Positions 1 to 7,666 of a stretch of 64,000 bases of DNA are shown one piece after another. Source of the stretch: Streptomyces longhuiensis (GTDB lineage Bacteria > Actinomycetota > Actinomycetes > Streptomycetales > Streptomycetaceae); contig NZ_CP085173.1 of assembly GCF_020616555.1 (NCBI RefSeq), positions 6,898,001-6,962,000 of the forward strand, given 5' to 3'. A program made the position numbers and the translations under genes. Each line of letters starts with the position of its first letter. Position 1 is the stretch's first letter. Below the pieces are notes generated by a model. It ran no database searches, was not told where the DNA came from, and worked only from the letters and a program-made list of their open reading frames with translations.

Positions 1-1
1 T

Positions 2-895
2 GGCCGGCGCTCCTTCGAGGAGTGGCACCGCGAGCTCGACCGGGGCCGCCGCCACATCGCCCTGGACCTGAAGAATCCGGACGGCGTCGCCGAACTCCTG
101 AGTCTGCTGGAGAGTTCCGACGTCCTGGTCGAGGGCTTCCGGCCGGGAGTGGCGGAGCGGCTCGGCATCGGGCCCGAGGTGTGCCTGGAGCGCAACCCGG
201 CGCTGGTGTACGCCCGGATGACGGGCTGGGGCCAGGACGGGCCGCTCGCCGCGGCCCCCGGACACGACATCAACTACCTCGCCCTGACAGGTGCCCTGGA
301 CGCGATCGGCGAGTCCGGCGGCCCGCCCGTCGTCCCGGTCAATTTCCTGGGGGACTTCGGGGGCGGCTCCATGTTCCTGCTCGCCGGTGTCCTCGCGGCC
401 CTGTACGAACGCGGGTCGACCGGCGCCGGCCGGGTCGTCGACGCGGCGATCGTGGACGGCGTCGGCGCGATGCTCGGCATGCTCGTCGGCATGCGGTCGG
501 CCGGACAGTGGCGGCACGAGCGCGGCACGAACCTGCTCGACGGCGGGGCCCCGTTCTACACCTGTTACGCGTGCGCCGACGGCGGATACGTCGCGGTCGG
601 GGCCCTGGAGGCGCGCTTCTACGCGGCGCTGCTCGACGGCCTCGAACTCGACGCGGCAGCGCTGCCCGACCGTGACGACCCGCGGAACTGGCCCGCTCTG
701 CGACGGACGTTCGCGAACCGCTTCGTCGGCCGGAGCCGGGACCACTGGGCACGGCTGTTCGAGGAAACCGAGGCGTGCGTGACGCCGGTGCTGAGCGCCG
801 CCGAGGCCGCCTCGCATCCGCACCACCAGGCACGCGGCAGCGGACCCGCCGCGGTGGCCCCGCGCTTCGGCCGCACTCCGGCGCAACTGCCCTGA
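2..895 (+). CDS. CoA-transferase family III protein, alpha-methylacyl-CoA racemase-like (5' partial)
   Basis: The reading frame is open to the left edge, so the N-terminus is missing; the visible 297 residues are the C-terminal part of a CaiB/BaiF (family III) CoA-transferase. The stretches GHDINYLALTG and LGDFGGGSMFL match the two catalytic segments of alpha-methylacyl-CoA racemase, which carry the catalytic His and Asp that exchange the proton next to the thioester; this favours a racemase over a true CoA-transferase. The expected role is epimerising or handling a 2-methyl-branched acyl-CoA in the cytoplasm. It lies 119 bases before a citramalate synthase-like gene on the same strand, which fits supply of a branched starter acyl group. 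That role is inference; the family call is firm. Confidence 0.8.
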   Translation, partial: GRRSFEEWHRELDRGRRHIALDLKNPDGVAELLSLLESSDVLVEGFRPGVAERLGIGPEVCLERNPALVYARMTGWGQDGPLAAAPGHDINYLALTGALDAIGESGGPPVVPVNFLGDFGGGSMFLLAGVLAALYERGSTGAGRVVDAAIVDGVGAMLGMLVGMRSAGQWRHERGTNLLDGGAPFYTCYACADGGYVAVGALEARFYAALLDGLELDAAALPDRDDPRNWPALRRTFANRFVGRSRDHWARLFEETEACVTPVLSAAEAASHPHHQARGSGPAAVAPRFGRTPAQLP

Positions 896-1014
896 CCCCG
901 GCGCCGGCCCACCCGGTCCATCACCGCTCGAGCCGTTCTCCGGGCCACCGTCTGACGGTGGGTTCAGCATCCGGAGGCCGGTACCACCGGCGCATACAGG
1001 ACAAGGGAGGGGCG

Positions 1015-2661
1015 ATGGCCGAGCAGAGCTTCCAGCTCTACGACACGACCCTGCGCGACGGCGCCCAGCAGGAAGGCATGGTGCTGACGGTCGAGGACAA
1101 GCTCGCCGTCGCACGTGAGCTCGACGGACTGGGAGTCGGCTTCATCGAGGGCGGCTGGCCCGGGGCCGTACCGAGGGACACCGAGTTCTTCCGCCGGGCC
1201 CGCACCGAACTCGACCTGAAGCACGCCGTCCTCGCCGCGTTCGGAGCCACCCGCAGGCCCGGCGTCCCGGCCCCCGTAGACCCGCAGGTGAGGGCCCTGC
1301 TCGCGGCCGAGACCCCCGTGGTGACCCTCGTCGCCAAGAGCCACACGGGCCATGTGCGCGACGCGCTGCGCACCACCCTCGCGGAGAACCTCTCCATGAT
1401 CGGCGGCACGGTGCGCCACCTGGTGCACGCGGGGCGGCGGGTCTTCGTCGACGCGGAACACTACTTCGACGGCTATCAGCTCAACCGCGAGTACGCCCTC
1501 GCCGTCGTCCGCACCGCGGCCGAGGCCGGCGCGGAGACCGTCGTCCTGTGCGACACCAACGGCGGCTCCCTGCCCGACGAGGTCGCGGCCGTCGTCGCCG
1601 AGACCCGCGCCCTGACCGGCGTACAGCTCGGCATCCACTGTCACAACGACACCGGCTGCGCCGTCGCCAACACCATGGCGGCTGTCGACGCCGGCGCCGT
1701 CCAGGCCCAGGGCACCGCCCACGGCTACGGCGAACGGTGCGGCAACGCGGACCTGTTCACCGTCATCGCGAACCTCGTGCTCAAGCGCGGCCGCGAGGTC
1801 GTGCCGCTGGAACGGCTCGCGCGCCTGGCCGACACCGGCCGGGCGGTCGCCGAGCTGACCCAGCTCCCCGGCAGTACCGCCGCGCCCTACATCGGCGAGT
1901 CGGCGTTCACGCACAAGGCCGGACTGCACGCCTCGGCCCTGCGCGTGGACCCCGACCTCTACCAGCACACCCGCCCGGCGCTGGTGGGCAACACGATGCG
2001 TACGCTCGTCTCCGACATGGGCGGCCGCTCCTCGATCGAGCTGAAGGCCCGCGAGCTGGGCTACGACGTCGAAGCGGGCTCCGACGAAGTGGCCCGCGCC
2101 GCCACCCGCGTGAAGGAGCTGGAGAGCGCCGGGTACAGCTTCGAGTCCGCAGACGCCTCCTTCGAGCTGCTGCTGCGCGAAGAGCTGGCGGGGGCCCCGC
2201 GGTCCCACCCGTTCGACGTCGAGTCCTGGTCCGTCAGTGTCTTCAGCGTCCCGGGCGTACCCGACGGCGAGGTCCGCACCGATGCCACCGTGCGCCTGTC
2301 CGTCCAGGGCCGGTCCATCACCGCGACCGGACACGGCAACGGCCCGGTCAACGCCCTGGACACCGCGCTGCATGCCGCCCTCGACCCCTGCTTCCCGGCC
2401 CTGGCCAGGCTCCGGCTCGTCGACTACCGGGTCCGCGTGCTCAGCGGAGAGACCGGCAGCAGTGCCAGCGCCCGCGTCCTCATCTCGTACCAGGACGGCG
2501 CCCGCCGCTGGGGCACCGTCGGTGTCGACGCCAACACCACCGCGGCCAGCTGGCACGCGCTGCTCGACGCCGTGCATTACGTCCTGCTCGACGAGCCGCC
2601 CGGCCGTGAGCGGCCCACCGCACTCGGCGTCACCGAGCCGCTCGAAACGTTCCGCCTCTGA
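1015..2661 (+). CDS. cimA: Citramalate synthase-like (CimA/LeuA family) acyl-CoA lyase
   Basis: A 548-residue DRE-TIM enzyme. The N-terminal barrel begins LYDTTLRDGAQQEG, containing the Arg-Asp that binds the 2-oxoacid and metal, and the metal-binding HxH occurs in GIHCHNDTG. The C-terminal ~130 residues resemble the LeuA allosteric dimer domain. Length and the opening motif fit citramalate synthase (pyruvate plus acetyl-CoA to citramalate) better than isopropylmalate synthase. The frame is open further upstream, but ATG 1015 follows AAGGGAGG and begins the conserved barrel, so it is chosen. Citramalate leads to 2-oxobutyrate and on to isoleucine or propionyl/2-methylbutyryl-CoA. A copy beside a KAS III gene suggests precursor supply for the polyketide starter rather than general isoleucine synthesis (inference). 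Confidence 0.82.
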   Translation: MAEQSFQLYDTTLRDGAQQEGMVLTVEDKLAVARELDGLGVGFIEGGWPGAVPRDTEFFRRARTELDLKHAVLAAFGATRRPGVPAPVDPQVRALLAAETPVVTLVAKSHTGHVRDALRTTLAENLSMIGGTVRHLVHAGRRVFVDAEHYFDGYQLNREYALAVVRTAAEAGAETVVLCDTNGGSLPDEVAAVVAETRALTGVQLGIHCHNDTGCAVANTMAAVDAGAVQAQGTAHGYGERCGNADLFTVIANLVLKRGREVVPLERLARLADTGRAVAELTQLPGSTAAPYIGESAFTHKAGLHASALRVDPDLYQHTRPALVGNTMRTLVSDMGGRSSIELKARELGYDVEAGSDEVARAATRVKELESAGYSFESADASFELLLREELAGAPRSHPFDVESWSVSVFSVPGVPDGEVRTDATVRLSVQGRSITATGHGNGPVNALDTALHAALDPCFPALARLRLVDYRVRVLSGETGSSASARVLISYQDGARRWGTVGVDANTTAASWHALLDAVHYVLLDEPPGRERPTALGVTEPLETFRL

Positions 2662-2720
2662 CCCGCCGGACAGGCCCCGGCGAAGCCACCGGCCGAGCCC
2701 CGACCCGACTTGGAGAGACA

Positions 2721-3749
2721 GTGCGTCTGGAAGACGTCTACATACGGGGGACCGCCACACGGCTTCCCGCTCGCCTCCCGATCGCCGACGCGGTCGCCTC
2801 CGGGGCCTGCCCGCCGGGGACGGCCGCGGCCACCGGCATGGAGTCGGTGGCGTTCTCGCCCGACGAGTCAGCCGCCGAAATGGCCGCGGCCGCCGCGCGG
2901 ACCGCTCTGAGCCGGGCCGGCAGCGACGGCGGCGACGTGGACCTGCTGCTGCACGCCGACACCTATCACCAGGGCCAGGACCTCTGGCCGGTCGCCTCGT
3001 ACATCCAGCGCGAGGCGCTCGGCAACACCTGCCAGGCCATCGAGATACGGCAGATGTCCAACGGAGGGCTCGCCGCGCTCGACCTGGCGGCCGCCTACCT
3101 CACCGCGGGCCATGGACACCGTGACGCCCTCCTCACCACCGCCGACCGCTTCTGCGCTCCGGGCATCGACCGCTGGAAGACCGACCCCGGCACGCCCTAC
3201 GCCGACGGAGCCACCTCGCTGGTGCTCTCCCGGCGCGGCGGCTACGCCCGTCTCGTCTCGCTCGCCCTGCACGCGGACCCCGACCTCGAGCCGCTGCACC
3301 GCGGCGACGACCCCTTCACCAAGGCGCCGTTCGGCCACCGCATCCCCGTCGACTTCGAGGCGGCCAAGCGCGCCTTCGTGGGCCGCGCCGGAATGTCGTA
3401 CGCCATCTCCCGGGCACACAACGGCCAGCAGACGGTGATCAAACAGGCCCTGGCCGACGCCGGATCCGAACTCGCGGAGGCCGACTGGGTGGTACTGCCG
3501 CACTTCGGCCGACGGCGCCTGACGTCGATCTACTACAAGCCGTTCGGCATCGACCCCGCGCGCACCACCTGGGACTACAGCCGCACCGTCGGGCATCTCG
3601 GCGCGGGTGACCAGTTCGCCGGCCTGGACCATCTGACCGTCTCCGGGCGCGCGGCGCCGGGCGACCGGATCGTCCTGGTCAGCGTCGGCGCCGGATACAG
3701 CTGGGGCTGCGCCGTGATCGACATGCTCGAACGCCCCTATTCGGCTTAG
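2721..3749 (+). CDS. DpsC-like beta-ketoacyl-ACP synthase III family protein (starter-unit selection)
   Basis: A 342-residue thiolase-fold protein of KAS III size. Where FabH has its nucleophilic Cys this protein has Ser113 in the context RQMSNGG, and the usual Asn motif near the C-terminus is replaced by GHLGAGD (His292, Asp297). From family knowledge, Ser in place of Cys is the hallmark of DpsC (propionyl starter in daunorubicin synthesis), and the His-x4-Asp pair matches the acyl-transferring KAS III homologue CerJ. It therefore probably selects or transfers a short acyl-CoA to prime the minimal PKS. GTG start with GGAGAG just upstream; follows the citramalate synthase gene by 59 bases and is likely co-transcribed. 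Confidence 0.83.
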   Translation: MRLEDVYIRGTATRLPARLPIADAVASGACPPGTAAATGMESVAFSPDESAAEMAAAAARTALSRAGSDGGDVDLLLHADTYHQGQDLWPVASYIQREALGNTCQAIEIRQMSNGGLAALDLAAAYLTAGHGHRDALLTTADRFCAPGIDRWKTDPGTPYADGATSLVLSRRGGYARLVSLALHADPDLEPLHRGDDPFTKAPFGHRIPVDFEAAKRAFVGRAGMSYAISRAHNGQQTVIKQALADAGSELAEADWVVLPHFGRRRLTSIYYKPFGIDPARTTWDYSRTVGHLGAGDQFAGLDHLTVSGRAAPGDRIVLVSVGAGYSWGCAVIDMLERPYSA

Positions 3750-3888
3750 GAGTTGTCCCGAGTGGCGCCCAACTGCGCCTACCTCCGCCGGACATCGGCC
3801 AACGTTCCACCGGTTCTCCAGTTTTGCTTGAGCACACCATGCCAACCTTGTGATCCGCCCTGCAGCGGACAGTCCGAAGGGAATTGCC

Positions 3889-4881
3889 GTGGCGCCGACC
3901 ACCTCCACTTCCGAGACCGCAGCGCTCCACGTCACGGAGCACTCCATCACCGTGGCCGCGTCCCCCGCCGCCGTGTACGCGCTGGTGGCCGATGTCGCCG
4001 AGTGGCCGCAGGTGTTCGGCCCCACGGTGCATGTCGAGGTGCTCGAGGAGGCCCCCGCAGAAGGCGGCGAGCAGCTCCTGCGCATCTGGGCCGTCGCCGG
4101 CGACAAGGTGCGCACCTGGACCTCGCGCCGCGTGCTCGACCCGGCGGCCCGCACCATCACCTTCCGTCAGGTGGTGACGGCCGACCCCGTCGCCGAGATG
4201 GGCGGTGAGTGGCGCGTCCAGGAGCTGGAGGACGGCACCACCCGCGTGACGCTCCTGCACGACTACCGTGCCGTGAACGGCGACCCGGCCGCCGAGGAAC
4301 TCATCGAGCAGGCGGTCGACCGCAACAGCCGCGCCGAGCTCCTCGCCCTGAAGAACACCGCCGAACTCGGTGACGCGCGCGAGGAACTCCACTTCACCTT
4401 CAGCGACTCCGAGACCGTCTTCGGCGCGGCCGGCGACGTCTTCGCCTTCCTGGACCGCGCCGACCTGTGGCCGCGGCGGCTGCCGCACGTGGCCCGCCTC
4501 GACCTCACCGAGGACGAGGACGGCATCCAGCACATGGACATGGACACCGCGAGCCCGGACGGCTCGACGCACAACACCACCTCCGTCCGCGTCTGCTTCG
4601 AGGACCGCAAGGTCATCGTCTACAAGCAGCTCAGGGTGCCCGTCGCGATGAGCGGCCACACCGGACGCTGGGTGATCGAATCGCTGGGTGACGGCAGCGT
4701 CCGCGCCACGTCGTGGCACACCGTGACCCTGGACCCGGGCGGCGTACGCACCGCGCTGGGCCCGCAGGCCACGCTCGCCGAGGCCCGCGCCCTGGTGCGC
4801 AAGGCGCTCGGGACCAACAGCTCCACCACCTTGCGCCATGCCAAGCAGTTCGCGGAGGAACAAGCACGTGCACAGTCGTAG
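3889..4881 (+). CDS. Two-domain aromatase/cyclase of type II PKS (tandem SRPBCC)
   Basis: A 330-residue protein with two START/Bet v1-like (SRPBCC) halves, about residues 12-155 and 165-310; the first opens EHSITVAASPAAVYALVADV and a related pattern recurs in the second half (FSDSETVFGAAGDVFAFLD). Didomain aromatase/cyclases of this kind fold and dehydrate the first ring of nascent aromatic polyketides in the cytoplasm, acting on the ACP-bound chain. Didomain members are commonly paired with C9-reduced chains, yet no ketoreductase is seen in this window. GTG 3889 is chosen for its GAAGGG ribosome site; an upstream ATG at 3850 is in frame but lacks one. The 3' end overlaps the next gene by 14 bases. 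Confidence 0.87.
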   Translation: MAPTTSTSETAALHVTEHSITVAASPAAVYALVADVAEWPQVFGPTVHVEVLEEAPAEGGEQLLRIWAVAGDKVRTWTSRRVLDPAARTITFRQVVTADPVAEMGGEWRVQELEDGTTRVTLLHDYRAVNGDPAAEELIEQAVDRNSRAELLALKNTAELGDAREELHFTFSDSETVFGAAGDVFAFLDRADLWPRRLPHVARLDLTEDEDGIQHMDMDTASPDGSTHNTTSVRVCFEDRKVIVYKQLRVPVAMSGHTGRWVIESLGDGSVRATSWHTVTLDPGGVRTALGPQATLAEARALVRKALGTNSSTTLRHAKQFAEEQARAQS

Positions 4882-5500
4882 TCAGGACACACCGCTCACG
4901 GTGGTCAACCGGTTCGAGGTCAAGAGCGACACCGCCTGGTTCGAGCGCGAGTTCCGGGATCACTCCCAGTACCTGCGCCGACGCGAGGGCTTCGACTTCC
5001 TGGTGACCGTCCAGCTGGTCGAACGGCCCAACGTGTACATCCACCTCGGGCACTGGCGGACCATGCGGGGCTTCCTCGACACGGTCCATGACGACACCTT
5101 CCAGGCCCACGTCAAGAAACTCGGCCCGCTCGTCAACACCGAGGTGGACCAGGCCGTGAGCGTCAGGCGGGTACTCAAGGAGAACGCCGTCGTGGGAGCC
5201 GAGAACGTCATCCTGACCCGGGCCAGAACCCTCGGCGCCACGTCGTCCTCGTTCGAGCGGCTCTTCGCCGAGACCAGTGAGCACTTCGGCCGGCTCGGCG
5301 GCTTCGGCGGCAGTGACCTGCTGCGCTCGACGCTCCGACCCGACACCTATACGGGTGTCCAGTGGTGGCGGGACACCGCGGACTGCGAGCGGGCCCTGGC
5401 CGACCCGGGCCACCGTGCGCAGGCCGAACAACTGCGCCGGGTGGCCGACATCGAGGTGGAGCGGACCCGGCACGTGGCGTACGAGCGCGTCGTCGCCTGA
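4868..5500 (+). CDS. Tandem ABM-domain protein (antibiotic biosynthesis monooxygenase family)
   Basis: A 210-residue protein with two ferredoxin-like ABM halves: an N-terminal half (NRFEVKSDTAWFEREF, then a GHWRTMRGF stretch) and a C-terminal half (VQWWRDTADCERALADP). Cofactor-free ABM oxygenases such as TcmH and ActVA-Orf6 oxidise aromatic polyketide rings to quinones, which is the likely role here; the substrate is unknown. Some tandem ABM-like proteins in PKS clusters act as cyclases, so cyclase activity is an alternative. The GTG start lies inside the end of the cyclase gene behind GGAGG, indicating translational coupling. A strong hairpin follows the stop codon. Confidence 0.7.
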   Translation: MHSRSQDTPLTVVNRFEVKSDTAWFEREFRDHSQYLRRREGFDFLVTVQLVERPNVYIHLGHWRTMRGFLDTVHDDTFQAHVKKLGPLVNTEVDQAVSVRRVLKENAVVGAENVILTRARTLGATSSSFERLFAETSEHFGRLGGFGGSDLLRSTLRPDTYTGVQWWRDTADCERALADPGHRAQAEQLRRVADIEVERTRHVAYERVVA

Positions 5501-5518
5501 CGCGCCCGACGTTCCACC

Positions 5519-5560
5519 CGCACCGGAGCCGAGGACCAGATGGCCCTCGGCTCCGGTGCG
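5519..5560. terminator. Hairpin terminator after the ABM gene
   Basis: Perfect inverted repeat: 16-bp arms at 5519-5534 and 5545-5560 around a 10-base loop. It sits 18 bases after the ABM stop codon and before accE, so it probably ends the first transcript and separates it from the accE-to-PPTase set. There is no clear U-tract, as usual in Streptomyces. Confidence 0.7.
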
Positions 5561-5606
5561 TCCGGGGCACGAGCCCGCTTCTAGCGCGTGCGCGCACAGT
5601 GTCCTC

Positions 5607-5798
5607 ATGGTGAACCAGATGCGTATCACTGTGGTCCGCGGCCTGCCCGACGAGGCCGAGCTGGCGGCCGTGACCGCTGTGCTGCTCGCCCTCGTGCGGC
5701 GCGCGGGTGAGCCCGACGACGAGACCAAGGCCGCCTACGCGGGCTGGACCGTCAAGGGCGGCGGACACGCGCCCCGCGCCATCGGGGACACGCCGTGA
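5607..5798 (+). CDS. accE: Acyl-CoA carboxylase epsilon subunit
   Basis: A 63-residue protein with the short hydrophobic-charged pattern of actinobacterial AccE/PccE (RITVVRGLPDEAELAAVTAV) and the Trp-containing tail typical of these subunits. Epsilon subunits bind the biotin carboxylase (alpha) and carboxyltransferase (beta) chains and raise activity of the complex that makes malonyl- or methylmalonyl-CoA. Its natural partner is the beta subunit at 17174-18763 in the same cluster; no alpha subunit is present, so a genome-encoded one is presumably shared. The stop overlaps a possible GTG start of the next gene by 4 bases. Confidence 0.82.
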   Translation: MVNQMRITVVRGLPDEAELAAVTAVLLALVRRAGEPDDETKAAYAGWTVKGGGHAPRAIGDTP

Positions 5799-5926
5799 AC
5801 GCGAGTTCGCCGTACATCCACCGGCGAGGCGCAGACCCCATCCAGGGGCACACCGCCGCCTCGCCGACAGCAGAGCCTGCCGTCGGCCGTCCCCGGGGAC
5901 GGTGCCACGGCACGGGAGGGGGAGGC

Positions 5927-7666
5927 GTGAGCGGTCACCAGACCTTTACGGAGCACATCCAGGCCCAGGCGGCCGAGACGCCGGACCAGGAGGCGTTGAT
6001 CCTCCTCACCGAGCACGAGGGCACCTTGCGGCCCGAAACGATCACGTACGGCCAACTGGACAGCCAGGCACGCCACTTGGCGGCCGTGCTCGGCCGGCAC
6101 GTCGGCCCGGGGGACCGGGTGCTCCTCGCGCACCGCTCCCGCGCGCTGTTCGTCACCAGCTTCCTCGCCTGCCTGTACTCGGGAGCGATCGCTGTCCCCG
6201 TCGCCCCGACCGGCGGGCACGGCCACCATGACGAGCGCTTCGCCGGCATCCTCAAGGAAGCCGCCGTGGCATGCGTGCTCACGTCCACCACGGAAGCGGC
6301 CGACGTCTCCCAGCTGCTCGCCCGCACCGGACACGGCGACGTCGTCTGTCTGCCGGCCGACGGCCCCGCCGCGCTCACCGACGCCGGACCGTGGGAGCCC
6401 TTCACGCCCGGCCCCGACACGGTCGCCTACCTCCAGTACACCTCCGGCTCGACCCGCGACCCGCGCGGCGTGATCGTCACCCACCGCAGCCTGCTCGCCA
6501 ACCAGCGGGCCATCCAGCAGGCACTCGGCACCCGCCCCGGCACGCGGCTCGGCGGCTGGCTTCCGCTGCACCACGACATGGGCCTCGTCGGCCAGTTGCT
6601 GCACGCGCTGTGGCTCGGCGGCACCGCCGTCCTGCTCACCCCGACCGCGTTCGTCAAGCGTCCGGCGAACTGGCTGGAGACCGTCTCGCGGTACGGCCTG
6701 ACCGTCAGCGCCGCCCCCGACTTCGCGTACGAGATGTGCGTGCGCCGCGTCAACGACACGCAGCTCGCGGGACTCGACCTGTCCGGCTGGGAGACCGCGG
6801 TCAACGGCGGCGAGCCCATAGACGCCGCGACGCTGGACGCGTTCGCCGAACGGTTCGCCCCCGCGGGGCTCCGCCCCGGCGCCCTGGCGCCCTGCTACGG
6901 CCTGGCCGAGGCGACCCTCATCGTCTCGGGCACGCGAACGGCCCCGGCCGGGCGCGCCGTTGACGCCGCCGCCCTGGAGAAGGGCCGTCTGACCGACCCC
7001 GTGGGCCCGGGCCGCACCGTGACGCACTGCGGCCCGCCCGCCTCCGTCGACGTACGCATCGTCGACCCGGACACGTGCGCCGAGGTACCGGACGGTCGGA
7101 TCGGGGAGATCTGGGTCCGCGGCGAGAGCGTCGGACCCGGCTACTGGGCCCGCCCCGCCGAGACCGCCGCGGCCTTCGACTGCCGGATCAGCGGCGGCGG
7201 CAGCGGCTACCTGCGCACCGGCGACCTCGGCGCCCTCCAGGACGGCCTGCTCCATGTCACCGGCCGGCTCAAGGACATGATCGTCATCGCCGGACGCAAC
7301 CTCTACCCGCAGGACCTGGAGCGCACGGCGCAGCAGGTCAGCGGCCTCTTCGGCGCGTCCACCGCCTTCGCGCTGCCCGGCGTCAGGGAGCGCATCGTCA
7401 TCATTCAGGAACTGCGCTCCGGCAGCCGCTACGACATCGATCTCGCCGGGCTCGCGGCCGCCGTCCAGCAGAGGATCAGCGAGCAGTACGAGGTACGGAC
7501 CGCCGGTGTCGTGCTCGTCAGGCCGGGCACGGTCCGCCGGACCACGAGCGGCAAGGTGGAGCGGGCGGCCATGCGACGGCTCTTCCTGCGCGGCGAGCTC
7601 ACCCCGCTGCACCAGCGGATGGAACCCGGGGTCGAACAGCTGATGGCGACCGGGAGCCGGCGATGA
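5927..7666 (+). CDS. Fatty-acyl-AMP ligase (FAAL-type AMP-dependent synthetase)
   Basis: A 579-residue adenylate-forming enzyme. The phosphate loop is YTSGSTRDPRGVIVTH (about residues 171-186), with the Arg substitutions typical of FAALs rather than acyl-CoA synthetases; NGGEPIDAATLDAF and GRNLYPQDLERTAQQV are FAAL signatures, and the C-terminal catalytic Lys is in TTSGKVERA. It should activate a carboxylic acid as acyl-AMP and pass it to an ACP, most simply that of the ACP-acyltransferase two genes downstream. GTG 5927 follows GGGAGGGGGAGG and starts the conserved domain; an in-frame GTG at 5795, overlapping accE as GTGA, is the alternative. Stop and next start overlap as ATGA, showing a tight operon. 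Confidence 0.85.
   Translation: MSGHQTFTEHIQAQAAETPDQEALILLTEHEGTLRPETITYGQLDSQARHLAAVLGRHVGPGDRVLLAHRSRALFVTSFLACLYSGAIAVPVAPTGGHGHHDERFAGILKEAAVACVLTSTTEAADVSQLLARTGHGDVVCLPADGPAALTDAGPWEPFTPGPDTVAYLQYTSGSTRDPRGVIVTHRSLLANQRAIQQALGTRPGTRLGGWLPLHHDMGLVGQLLHALWLGGTAVLLTPTAFVKRPANWLETVSRYGLTVSAAPDFAYEMCVRRVNDTQLAGLDLSGWETAVNGGEPIDAATLDAFAERFAPAGLRPGALAPCYGLAEATLIVSGTRTAPAGRAVDAAALEKGRLTDPVGPGRTVTHCGPPASVDVRIVDPDTCAEVPDGRIGEIWVRGESVGPGYWARPAETAAAFDCRISGGGSGYLRTGDLGALQDGLLHVTGRLKDMIVIAGRNLYPQDLERTAQQVSGLFGASTAFALPGVRERIVIIQELRSGSRYDIDLAGLAAAVQQRISEQYEVRTAGVVLVRPGTVRRTTSGKVERAAMRRLFLRGELTPLHQRMEPGVEQLMATGSRR

Noticed and set aside
964..2760. 598-codon leftward open frame
   Set aside because: Antisense to the citramalate synthase gene, which has clear catalytic motifs; the leftward product has none.
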